Under the pieces are notes generated by a model that searched no databases, was not told the origin of the DNA, and saw nothing but the letters and a program-made list of their open reading frames with translations. From Flagellimonas zhangzhouensis (GTDB lineage Bacteria > Bacteroidota > Bacteroidia > Flavobacteriales > Flavobacteriaceae), in NCBI RefSeq assembly GCF_900102925.1, contig NZ_FNKI01000001.1, positions 868,001-932,000 on the forward strand: a stretch of DNA of 64,000 nucleotides, read 5' to 3'. Each line of letters opens with the position of its first letter. The stretch's first letter is position 1. The position numbers and the translations under genes are program-made. This document shows positions 8,174 through 17,100 of this stretch, in pieces.

Positions 8174-8728
8174 ATGAGAACCATAACCTTATTATTATTG
8201 GCTTTAGGTGTTATAGAGTTGTACGCACAAGATATAAAAGGTAATTGGGAATTATTTTCAAAAGAACCAAAAATCAGTAAAGTAGTAAGTAAAAATCTAG
8301 AATTTAAGGTTGATAAATTCAAGTTCAACTTTAGTTGGAACAACGAATTGAGCTATTCCAACAACATAGGTTATTATGGTGGAATACAAACATTAAACAT
8401 ATACCTTGATGACGAGAAAACCCAAACTATTCAAAATATAGAAGATGGAATTGGGTTAGGAAAAATTCCATTTGTATTTTATGATTTCAATCTAGATGGA
8501 AACATTGACTTTAGTGTACCTATAAATGATAATTGGTCACAATATTACATTTATAACCCAACTACAAAAAAATTCGTGCATGAAGAGGATTGGGATTACC
8601 TAAAAATTCAAATGATAGATAAGAAGAACAAAAAGCTATTGCATCTATCAAAAACTAATTTTCCAGACGATCAAAGCCAAATTGTTTACCTAATCGAAGG
8701 AGATAGATTGGTTAGACAAAATAAGTAA
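8174..8728 (+). CDS. Exported protein with a Ca-binding-like loop, XAC2610-like pattern
   Basis: The ATG at 8174 opens a clean signal peptide (MRTITLLLLALGVIELYAQ); an ATG at 8144 abuts the previous stop but adds ten polar residues. The mature protein (about 165 residues) contains YDFNLDGNIDFSV (near residue 110), a DxNxDGxxD-type loop seen in FG-GAP/VCBS and XAC2610-related proteins. In Xanthomonas, XAC2610 is a periplasmic immunity protein against a secreted lysozyme. Whether this one has such a role is speculative; the loop is what I see. It follows the 7157 gene with no room for a promoter. Confidence 0.55.
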   Translation: MRTITLLLLALGVIELYAQDIKGNWELFSKEPKISKVVSKNLEFKVDKFKFNFSWNNELSYSNNIGYYGGIQTLNIYLDDEKTQTIQNIEDGIGLGKIPFVFYDFNLDGNIDFSVPINDNWSQYYIYNPTTKKFVHEEDWDYLKIQMIDKKNKKLLHLSKTNFPDDQSQIVYLIEGDRLVRQNK

Positions 8729-8798
8729 GTTTGATTTTTTTTGTTCTTTCTAAGAGAGCACATTAATCCAACATCACCCCCCACCCTTTTTTGGTTTC

Positions 8799-8810
8799 GG
8801 GGATATCCCC
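8799..8810. repeat. 12-bp palindrome in a C/G-run leader
   Basis: GGGGATATCCCC is a perfect palindrome, flanked by runs of C (8777-8785 and 8807-8813) and T. It is the most GC-rich spot of the element and lies 37 bp before the SSB-like gene at 8847. It could be a regulator site or replication-linked structure; nothing more can be said. Confidence 0.4.
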
Positions 8811-8846
8811 CCCATAAATCAATATTAATCCTAAAATTTAAGAACT

Positions 8847-9191
8847 ATGGTTACAATCGTAGGGTACAAAACCTATTCCAGGGAGGATGGGTCGGAATTT
8901 TATGCCTTGGTGGTACAAGGCGGAGTAGAAGCAGTCAGAAGCCAAGAAACAGGCAGAACGTATTTGACCGCAAGACAAGCAAAGGTGGCATGCACTTTTG
9001 ACGAAAACACATGTGAATCACTGATTGGCACCTCACTGGAGGGTAAAATCAAGAAAGTGAACGTGGAACCGTATGAGTATATGATTCCAGATACGGGTGA
9101 ACTGGTCACTTTGGAGCATCGTTATGAATTTATTAGTGATGTTGATGACATCATTGATGACCATGTGATTGCAGAAGAAGCGGTTGTTTAA
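8847..9191 (+). CDS. Small element protein, possible SSB-like OB-fold partner of the Sak4-like ATPase
   Basis: This 114-residue acidic protein begins with a beta-rich half (MVTIVGYKTYSREDGSEFY, then LVVQGGVEAVRS). Its tail is acidic (SDVDDIIDDHVIAEE). Similar proteins recur in Bacteroidota plasmids and islands next to AAA_24 ATPases. The strand pattern, size and acidic C-terminus resemble single-stranded DNA-binding proteins, which typically accompany Sak4 recombinases. That role is inference from pattern and position; I see no defining motif. A hairpin terminator follows. Confidence 0.6.
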   Translation: MVTIVGYKTYSREDGSEFYALVVQGGVEAVRSQETGRTYLTARQAKVACTFDENTCESLIGTSLEGKIKKVNVEPYEYMIPDTGELVTLEHRYEFISDVDDIIDDHVIAEEAVV

Positions 9192-9211
9192 AAATCAAAA
9201 CAGCAGTTAGC

Positions 9212-9245
9212 AAAGAGGTTATGGGAAACTATAACCTCTTTTTTT
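9212..9245 (+). terminator. Rho-independent terminator between the SSB-like and Sak4-like genes
   Basis: AAAGAGGTTAT (9212-9222) pairs with ATAACCTCTTT (9231-9241), followed by a T run. It is placed between two genes that read the same way, so it may attenuate rather than fully end transcription. Confidence 0.8.
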
Positions 9246-9289
9246 ATACCCTCTAATCAAAAAAAGTATAACCTATAATTTTTAATAAA

Positions 9290-10138
9290 ATGAAACTCAG
9301 TAAAGCAAAAAGACAGCAATTGAAGCTGCGAATAGGTCTTAGTGGACCAAGCGGGTTTGGAAAGACTTATTCAGCATTATTACTTGCATATGGAATGACC
9401 AAGGAATGGTCCAAGATAGCCGTGATTGACACTGAAAATGGAAGCTCAAACCTCTATTCCCATTTAGGCGGTTTTAATGTATTGAACCTGATGGACCCCT
9501 ATAATCCCGAAAGATACATTGAGGCATTGGGATTGTGTGAACAAGCAGATGTAGAGGTAATCATTATTGACAGTATCACCCATGAATGGCAAGGTAAGGG
9601 CGGGTGTCTGGAAATCCATGAAAAATTGGGTGGTCGCTTTCAGGACTGGAGCAAGGTTTCACCAAGGCACCAAGCATTTATTGAATCAATTCTAAACTCA
9701 AAATGCCATGTCATAACCACTACTAGGAGAAAAATAGATTATTCCCTTGATGTATCCAACAATGGTAAGACCAAAGTGGTCAAGCACGGGACGAAAGAGA
9801 TTACTAGAGAGGGTTACGAATATGAACTTACTGTGAACTTTGAGCTCATCAATGACAGCCATTTGGCAAAAGCCAGTAAGGATAGAACAGGGCTGTTCAT
9901 GGATAGACCTGAATTTGTCATCAATGCCTCAACAGGGAAAAAGTTGGTGGATTGGTGCAATGAGGGAATTTCATTAGACAAGGCTATAAATGAAATCAAT
10001 GAAACGACCACAGTCGAGGGTCTAAGACATTTATATGCGAAATACGAAGCTTTCAAGAAACAGTTGAACCCAATAGTACTCAACAGGAAAACGGAGCTGG
10101 AGAGCCAAGGAATCAAAACATCAAACCCAACCCAATAA
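9290..10138 (+). CDS. RecA-like AAA_24 ATPase, Sak4-type phage recombinase family
   Basis: This 282-residue P-loop ATPase has Walker A GPSGFGKT (residues 19-26) and Walker B VIIIDS (D94), with the compact RecA-like core typical of PF13479 proteins. Members such as phage Sak4 act in DNA annealing or strand exchange with an SSB. The C-terminal ~70 residues form a helical tail. It sits between the SSB-like protein and the DUF3871 protein. The ATPase call is firm; the Sak4 role is by family resemblance. Confidence 0.82.
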   Translation: MKLSKAKRQQLKLRIGLSGPSGFGKTYSALLLAYGMTKEWSKIAVIDTENGSSNLYSHLGGFNVLNLMDPYNPERYIEALGLCEQADVEVIIIDSITHEWQGKGGCLEIHEKLGGRFQDWSKVSPRHQAFIESILNSKCHVITTTRRKIDYSLDVSNNGKTKVVKHGTKEITREGYEYELTVNFELINDSHLAKASKDRTGLFMDRPEFVINASTGKKLVDWCNEGISLDKAINEINETTTVEGLRHLYAKYEAFKKQLNPIVLNRKTELESQGIKTSNPTQ

Positions 10139-10149
10139 AGACTAAGGCG

Positions 10150-11130
10150 ATGAATACTTTAATAATTAAAAATCACAATAATTCACTTAAAACTTTGGAC
10201 AATGATAGTGGAAAGCATTCTGGTTTCATTGAAGCCAACACCCAAAAAGTGAGTATAAATCACTTGGGAAACGATTGCATAGTCCCAGTATTTTCCAAGG
10301 ACAATGAAACCACGATTAGCCATCATGAATTTATCCATTCAGTGGACAACTTGGCAAAGGAATTGTTTCATGGGGAAGTCTTGAACATGCCAGATATTAG
10401 GGTAAGCCACGTCATCAAGGGAAGGGTGCCTACTGCCATAGGAAAACCAGTCAAGGAACTGAAAGAGCATGAAAAGACCATCTATTATGAAAGGTGTGCA
10501 TTCGTAATTGAGGTGCCGTCAATTCAACGTAGGGTTGGGGACAATTTACTGTCATTGACCATTGGTGGTGTTAGGGCATATAACCAAGAGAACCTCTACA
10601 GCAAAAAAACCATGGAGAAGTTCAAACTATTCATAGGGTTCAAGAATCTCGTATGCACCAACCTATGTATCAGTACCGATGGGTTTTCCAATGAGATAAG
10701 GTCATGTTCTACAATTGAGTTAATGAACAAGGCAAAAGAGCTGTTCAATGGATATGATATGGAAATGCACCTAAACCATCTTCAGTTGCTCCAAAACTAT
10801 ATTCTGGACGAGCACCAATTCTCACACTTTGTGGGAAGGTTGAGAATGTTCCAGTTTCTTGGCAATGAAGAGAAAAGGGGAATCTTTCCGAGCAAACTAA
10901 ATGACGGACAGATAACCAAAGTGGTAAGGGATTATTACGAATGCCCAAACTTTGGTAAAGAATCCAATGGGTCGATAAACCTGTGGAACCTATACAACCT
11001 GTTCACAGAAGCCAACAAATCCTCCTATATAGACAGTAGTCTGGAGCGGAATGTAAATGCATTCGACCTGATGCAAAACATCGCATTATCGCTTGAAATA
11101 GGGGAGAAAAATTGGTACACTCATAATTAA
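10150..11130 (+). CDS. DUF3871-family protein
   Basis: This 326-residue protein follows the Sak4-like gene after 11 bp and matches my memory of DUF3871, a Bacteroidota mobile-element family distantly like the phage/plasmid DUF932 proteins. Recognisable segments are NMPDIRVSHVIKGRVPTA (about residues 78-95), YERCAFVIEVPSIQ (about 115-128), LTIGGVRAYNQENLY and FKLFIGFKNLVCTNLC. The molecular function is unknown. The neighbourhood points to DNA replication or recombination of the element. Confidence 0.78.
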   Translation: MNTLIIKNHNNSLKTLDNDSGKHSGFIEANTQKVSINHLGNDCIVPVFSKDNETTISHHEFIHSVDNLAKELFHGEVLNMPDIRVSHVIKGRVPTAIGKPVKELKEHEKTIYYERCAFVIEVPSIQRRVGDNLLSLTIGGVRAYNQENLYSKKTMEKFKLFIGFKNLVCTNLCISTDGFSNEIRSCSTIELMNKAKELFNGYDMEMHLNHLQLLQNYILDEHQFSHFVGRLRMFQFLGNEEKRGIFPSKLNDGQITKVVRDYYECPNFGKESNGSINLWNLYNLFTEANKSSYIDSSLERNVNAFDLMQNIALSLEIGEKNWYTHN

Positions 11131-11164
11131 TATCATGGCTAAAACGAAAAATGTCAACCTATAA

Positions 11165-11413
11165 ATGGATAATAAAATATTGGCTGATATATTGAAATTC
11201 AGTAATTCTTATGAGCTTTTGGTGGTGGATGAAATGAACAAGTTAGTTGTGGTAAGGTGCCCCTTTAGCGTAATGACATTGGATTCCATAGGCGAACTAA
11301 TGACTGGTCAAATTTATGAAGTAGACCAAATCAAGGTAACTCCTACGTTGATTACACTTTTTATGATCAAGGGTAGGGCTTATTTCTACTTCTATTTCGA
11401 TATTATTTTATGA
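11165..11413 (+). CDS. Small hypothetical protein
   Basis: This 82-residue reading frame follows the DUF3871 gene by 34 bp. The sequence is hydrophobic at the C-terminus (ITLFMIKGRAYFYFYFDIIL) and has no motif I know. It is probably co-transcribed with the recombination module. Coding status rests on length, position and a plausible start only. Confidence 0.45.
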   Translation: MDNKILADILKFSNSYELLVVDEMNKLVVVRCPFSVMTLDSIGELMTGQIYEVDQIKVTPTLITLFMIKGRAYFYFYFDIIL

Positions 11414-11890
11414 TTGACTACGACTTAACGGGGTTATGCTGTATTACATTTTGAGACGGTTTCCCCTTGAACAAAAAACCACTGAAAATGTATTTAGGCG
11501 CTTCAAATAAGTAAAATGGCATCCCATAAATTTGATTTTGGGGTGCCAAATTTTACCAAACCAAGGGGCAATTTTTAAAATTAGGTCATTTAAGACTTCA
11601 CGAAATAGCTATTAGCAATTCACGTTGCCGCCCAGTTAAACCTTTAATCGGTTGACTTTAGGGTAGCTGATCTCGTATATTGGGGTACTTCACAAAAATC
11701 CTGAAAATGTATTCTGACCAAACAAAATCGGATATCAGAACACCAAAAGGATAGATTCGACAACTTAATATTCCTAAAACGATTTGGTCATGAGATTGGA
11801 TTATCTAATGGCATAAAAACCATTCACCTTTCTACTGAACATTATTTGCCAATAAGGTCTTTAGGACTATCAAAATAAAAAATTTAAAAT
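11414..11890. other. Intergenic region with a long stem-loop and a direct repeat
   Basis: This 477-bp gap has no reading frame of note. It contains a stem-loop at 11512-11555 (GGCATCCC with GGGGTGCC, flanked by complementary A/T tracts). It also has a 13-bp direct repeat CTGAAAATGTATT at 11482 and 11701. It directly precedes the polymerase-like gene, which is where an origin or a regulatory RNA could lie. That function is a guess. Confidence 0.45.
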
Positions 11891-14053
11891 ATGCGAAAGA
11901 AAAGCAATGATGTTGACATGTGTAATAATGTACCACATGGGCAACAAAGAAAAATGGAGGAACCCTCCAAATCCCTATCCAATCCAGTTTCAACCACACA
12001 ATACACCTACAATTATGTTACTGGTAAAGAAATTAACGGTAAAAATGAAGAACCCTCTGTATTAAAAGGGGTTTCGAAAGGTTTTGTAGATTCCAATTAT
12101 TGGGAAATCAATGACACTTTTCCGACATTTCTTGCTGAAGCAACTAAAGTATGGGTCCCCAAAGGAGTAAAAAGGATACTGGAACGTCTACCTAAAAGAG
12201 TCCTATCATCTATTGATCAGGACAAAATACTTGCTGTTGAAAAATGTTTGATGACAGTATCTAGCTTAACATCATCTTTGTTTATGGATGATCCCGATTG
12301 TTGGAAAGCATTGAATTCTAGTATCCTTCATGAGCAATTAAAGAGAGGAAATGACAATACTTTTTTATACTCAACTGTATTAAATGCACTACAGTACTTT
12401 ACGTCGAGCACAGAACCTATAATTGAATCAAAGAAGAATTCTGAGGGTAAAGATTCATATCAAACAGGAGTAGTATCCAAACAATATAGATATACAGACG
12501 CCTTTAGGGGCAAAACCCTATCGAGTTATGAATTTAAGACCAAAGAATGTATTGCTCAGCGAAGAAAATACCAATATAAGTTATTGGCTAAGGCATCAAA
12601 TAATATCATCGGCTTTAATTTATTGAACGTATACCCGCTTATAAGCTTACCGACGGAGAGAGAAATCATTTTAAGGGCAAAACAACTGATAAAGGAAAGT
12701 TACCATTCCAAAAAAGGTAAACTTTTAACTTTTTTGAACCATAAGAAAAGAGATGATTTTTCCAATGATGTAATTAGAAGTTTTGTGGAGGACAACATAA
12801 AACAGTTCAATTATCTAACTAAGAATGGTTTTATGACACCTATAGTAGGAGATTTAAAGTCTGGAGGTAGAGTTGTAGACAGTTTTAATTTAATGCCGTC
12901 ATGGATAAGGATGATGTGCAAAATAGATGAAGAAGAAATTGTTGAACTTGATTTTACAGCTTTGCATCCCAATATTGTAATGTCTTTATACGGTGGAAAA
13001 CAAAAATTCTTGAATCACCAAATGCTGGCAGATAAACTTATCATGGATGTAAAGGAAATTAAAAAAGAGCATTTGTCATTTTTCAATAAGCATCATAATC
13101 AGATGAAAGAAAGTATTCTCTATAATTATTTCCTAAAAAATGAACCTGAAATGCTTTCTAAATTGATAAAGGATAAAAAAGAGTATGGTTACAAAATCAC
13201 TGCAAGGTTAATGTTTGCTAAAGAGGTGGAGATAATGACCGAATGTATTAAAAGGTTAAATCAAGAGGGTATTTATGTAATATACGTTTATGATGCGTTG
13301 TATTGCAAAAAAAGCCAAGCAGGTACTGTTATAGCTACCATGAATGAAACAATACAACAACTTGGTGTCTACACTGAAGTTAAAAGCAATTTGCTAGATG
13401 AGATAAATAAAATTACGGGAGTAATTTATAAGGCTGAGAATACTGAAAATGGGATGGTATACATTGGTTCGACAACCAAAACTGTAGAAGAAAGGAAAAA
13501 AGATCATATTCAAAAAGCTCAAATAGGAGCTGGAAGTTTCTTTCATGAAGCAATTTCATCCTATGGTCCTGATAATTTCAAATGGGAATCTATTGATGTA
13601 GCTAATTCAGTGAACGAACTTGCGTTTAAGGAAAAACAATACATTGCAAGTTACGATTCATTTAGAAATGGTTATAACAATGATCATGGCGGAGGATTTA
13701 AGAAAAAAATTTACCAATTCACTGATTCGGGTTTACTTGTTGGTGAATGGGATTCATTGATAGATGCGTCAACAGAAGTTCTGGGTAATGAAAAAGGAAT
13801 TTCAAATGCTTGTTTAGGCTACATTAAAAGCTATAAAGGTTACTATTGGAGTTATAATAAAAACTTTACCATACCAACCGATTTAAGAAAAAAGCGTGTT
13901 TGCCAATATGACATGAATAATGTATTAATTAATTGTTTTGACTCAGTATCACAAGCTAGCAAGGTTTCTGGATTGAGCAAAACCTCCATTTCAAGAGTTT
14001 GCAGAGGAGAACGTAAATATAGTGGAGGATTCGTTTGGTATTATGTTGACTAA
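11891..14053 (+). CDS. Polymerase-like protein fused to a GIY-YIG nuclease and two NUMOD1 repeats
   Basis: One uninterrupted 720-codon frame holds two unrelated parts. Residues 1-505 resemble divergent DNA polymerases of Bacteroidota elements. A motif-A-like VELDFTALHPNI has D354. A helix rich in motif-B-like residues is at 400-455, and a motif-C-like YVIYVYDALYC has D468. From residue 509 comes a GIY-YIG homing-nuclease domain: GVIYKAENTENGMVYIGST, R535, H539, E581, N596. Two NUMOD1 DNA-recognition repeats follow at about 604-656 and 667-720. No intein splice motifs are seen, so this looks like an in-frame C-terminal fusion made by loss of the polymerase stop. The GIY-YIG/NUMOD1 part is secure; the polymerase assignment rests on the A- and C-like motifs. 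Confidence 0.78.
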   Translation: MRKKSNDVDMCNNVPHGQQRKMEEPSKSLSNPVSTTQYTYNYVTGKEINGKNEEPSVLKGVSKGFVDSNYWEINDTFPTFLAEATKVWVPKGVKRILERLPKRVLSSIDQDKILAVEKCLMTVSSLTSSLFMDDPDCWKALNSSILHEQLKRGNDNTFLYSTVLNALQYFTSSTEPIIESKKNSEGKDSYQTGVVSKQYRYTDAFRGKTLSSYEFKTKECIAQRRKYQYKLLAKASNNIIGFNLLNVYPLISLPTEREIILRAKQLIKESYHSKKGKLLTFLNHKKRDDFSNDVIRSFVEDNIKQFNYLTKNGFMTPIVGDLKSGGRVVDSFNLMPSWIRMMCKIDEEEIVELDFTALHPNIVMSLYGGKQKFLNHQMLADKLIMDVKEIKKEHLSFFNKHHNQMKESILYNYFLKNEPEMLSKLIKDKKEYGYKITARLMFAKEVEIMTECIKRLNQEGIYVIYVYDALYCKKSQAGTVIATMNETIQQLGVYTEVKSNLLDEINKITGVIYKAENTENGMVYIGSTTKTVEERKKDHIQKAQIGAGSFFHEAISSYGPDNFKWESIDVANSVNELAFKEKQYIASYDSFRNGYNNDHGGGFKKKIYQFTDSGLLVGEWDSLIDASTEVLGNEKGISNACLGYIKSYKGYYWSYNKNFTIPTDLRKKRVCQYDMNNVLINCFDSVSQASKVSGLSKTSISRVCRGERKYSGGFVWYYVD

Positions 14054-14168
14054 TGCAATAAAACGGTTAAAAATCATGTAGATTTATTGTGGGTTCGTAT
14101 TAGTTGAAGAAAACAGTTATCTTAGGGTCTTGTGTGAAAATTCTTAAATATCACAAAGCTCTATTTTT

Positions 14169-17100
14169 ATGAAACTTCAAATAATTCATTTCTCCGATAT
14201 TCACTTTAGAGAAAACAACAACTCACTAATTAATAAGCTGGATAAACTCATAGATTCGATTCTAAATGAATTAGAAAATGCTAATGAAACAATTATTTTA
14301 ATTACTGGAGATAGTGCTTTTTCAGGTAGTAAGAAAGAATTTGTAATAGCCAATGATTTTTTTGGGAAAATAATTGATGCTGTCAATGAAAAGGCAAAAT
14401 GCAAGGTGAAAGTTATTATTGTTCCAGGCAACCATGATTGTAGTAGGTTGACAGAGGTGGATTCAGTAAGGGAAATTCTCTTGGAGAAGTTTCAAAATTC
14501 CCCGAAATCATGTGATTTACAACTTGTAAATACAATTGGTAAAAATTTGGACAATTATTATGAATTTGAATCTTCGTTTAATCAAAATACCTACTCCAAT
14601 AATTCTTCTATACTATTAAAAACTTTTGAATTTGATGTGTTGGATAAAAAAGTAATTTTTTATTGTTACAATACTTCTTTTCAATCTGTACTGAAGGAAA
14701 TCCCAGGAAAAATGATTTTTCCAATAAACCTTATCCCGACAGAAATAGAATCAGATTCAGCGGATTTAAGGGTGTCATGTTTTCATCATCCGTTGAATTG
14801 GTTTGAGCCTGATAATAGAAGAGAGTTTAAAGCATTGATAGAAAGAAACAGTGATGTTTTTTTTACAGGACATGAACATGTTGATGGTGGATACCAAATA
14901 AAGGATCTTATTTCTAAAAACAATATTTACCACATCGAGGGTGATGTATTGCAAGATTCTGTTGATGATGAAAAAAGTGGATACAATCTTGTGAACTTTA
15001 ATTTATGCGAAAAATCTTTTCAAATTAATTCTTTCAAATGGGAAAAGAATAAATACGTTAAAATTCCAAATGAAAAGATTTCATTTGAAAGAAGTAGAAA
15101 GACCATAAACAATCCATTTTTAATTGAGGATAAGTTTTACTTTAAATTAGATGAAAATGGAGCAAATTTTTCACACCCAAATAGAGAGGTAGTCAAATTA
15201 TCCGATGTTTTTGTTTATCCGAACCTTGAATTGTTAAAAAAAGTAGATGATGGTGAGGAACAACCTGTGGTAATTACTTTAAGTTCTGCTGAACTATTTA
15301 AAAAAGAGATAATTGAAGCGGATTTAGATATTAGAATTATTATTAGTGGTGCGGAAAATATTGGGAAGACATCGCTTTTAAAAAGATATTTTTTAGATCT
15401 ACATAGTAGGGGGCTTGTGCCTATATTTTTTGATGGCATTCAAATTAAAAGTACCTCAATTGATGACTTTAAAAAGTTATTGGTTAAAAATTTTTTACAA
15501 CAATATTCATCTGAGGAAAAGGAAGATATTGAACAGTTAGATAGGTCAAAATTAATAATCATAATTGATGACTTTAATAAAGTAAAGGTCAATTTAAGAT
15601 ATAAGGCAAGATTGTTACAAAATTTGATTGCCTATTTCCCAAATATAATCATCGCAGGAAATGAATTGATGTCATTGGAGGATATCATTTTAGATGAAAG
15701 TAGTTCCGTTGACTTATATTCATCTTTTTCACTCTATGAATTAAAAGAGTTTGGTTTTCATTTAAAGGGTAAGCTGATTAATAAATGGAATACATTGGGT
15801 GTTGAAGACTCAATTTCAGAAGAAGAAAGGATTAAAAAACTACATAATGCTGAAATGACCGTAAATACCGTAACAGGGATTAACTTTGTTCCAAGCTATC
15901 CATTTTTTATACTTACTATTTTACAATCAATTGAATTAGGAAACCCAACAGATTTATCAGCTAGTACCTTTGGGCATTATTATCAATTTTTAATCCAAAA
16001 ATCTTTTACTAGCATTTTGTCAAGTCAGCGACAAATTACAGAGTATGAAAATTATTTAAGTGAATTTTCCTTTTATCTTTTGGAAAATTCTTTACGGGAA
16101 ATTGACAGATATGAATTTGAATCATTTGATTCTTTATATCGTGAAAAATATACTATTTCGGAATCCTTTGAAACTATAGTTAAAAACTTGGTTAAGGGGA
16201 AAATTATTGAGCACCTTGATGGTGTTTATGAATATAAGTATTCTTACGTTCATTATTATTTTGTTTCAAATTACTTATCGAATCATATTGATGAATCAAA
16301 GATTAAAACGATAATTTCTAGGTTATCGGAGCGATTATATAAATCTGAATTCTCCAATATTATTTTATTTCTTACGCATCATTCCAGAGATAAATTTTTA
16401 CTGCAAAAATTGCTAGAAAAAGCTCAGTCTATATTTAAGGACTTAAAGCCTTGTAAATTACAAGAGGATATAAGTAAACTTAATGAGTTGGGAAATTCAA
16501 TCCCAGAATTGGTTTATAAATCTCGAAGTATTGATGAATATAGGGAAGAAGAAAATAAACTTAAAGATGAATATTATATAGAAGTTAGAAACGCTGAGTT
16601 AATAGAACCAGCTCAAAATATTTATGACGAACTAGATGATGAGCTAAATGCTATTTCTAACCTAAACACTGGTTTTAAGACTATTGAAATAGTCGGTCAA
16701 ATTTTAAAAAACAATTATGGTAAGATTGAAAATAGCCAAATTGAAAAATTGCTTGAAGAAACAATTTTACTAGGATTACGGTCGTTGAATATGTTTTTTG
16801 GAATTATTGAAGAGAACTCGGAATATGTTATAAATCAGGTGAATTCAATTATTGAAGAAATTGAAATTGCAAGGGGGAAAAAGGTCGATAATCCAAAGAA
16901 AATAGAAGTTTCTGCAAAAAAAATTGAAGTTTTATCCAAAACAACTCTTTTTGGTTTATGTTCCCAAATATCATACAGTTTTATTAAAAAAATTAGTGAT
17001 TCAGTTGGAACTGAACATTTGAAGGCAATTTCAGAAAAAGTATATGCTAAGCATGATTATAATTCTGTCAAACTTCTTAAACTAGCAATTAAGCTTGATC

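Noticed and set aside
8741..9001. 86-codon plus-strand frame overlapping the SSB-like gene
   Set aside because: It is in another frame of the region, is arginine-rich and motif-free, and conflicts with the better-supported 8847 gene.
11891..14053. Intein inside the polymerase-like gene
   Set aside because: The nuclease part runs to the C-terminus of the protein, and no N-terminal Cys/Ser block or C-terminal HN block with a following extein is seen.
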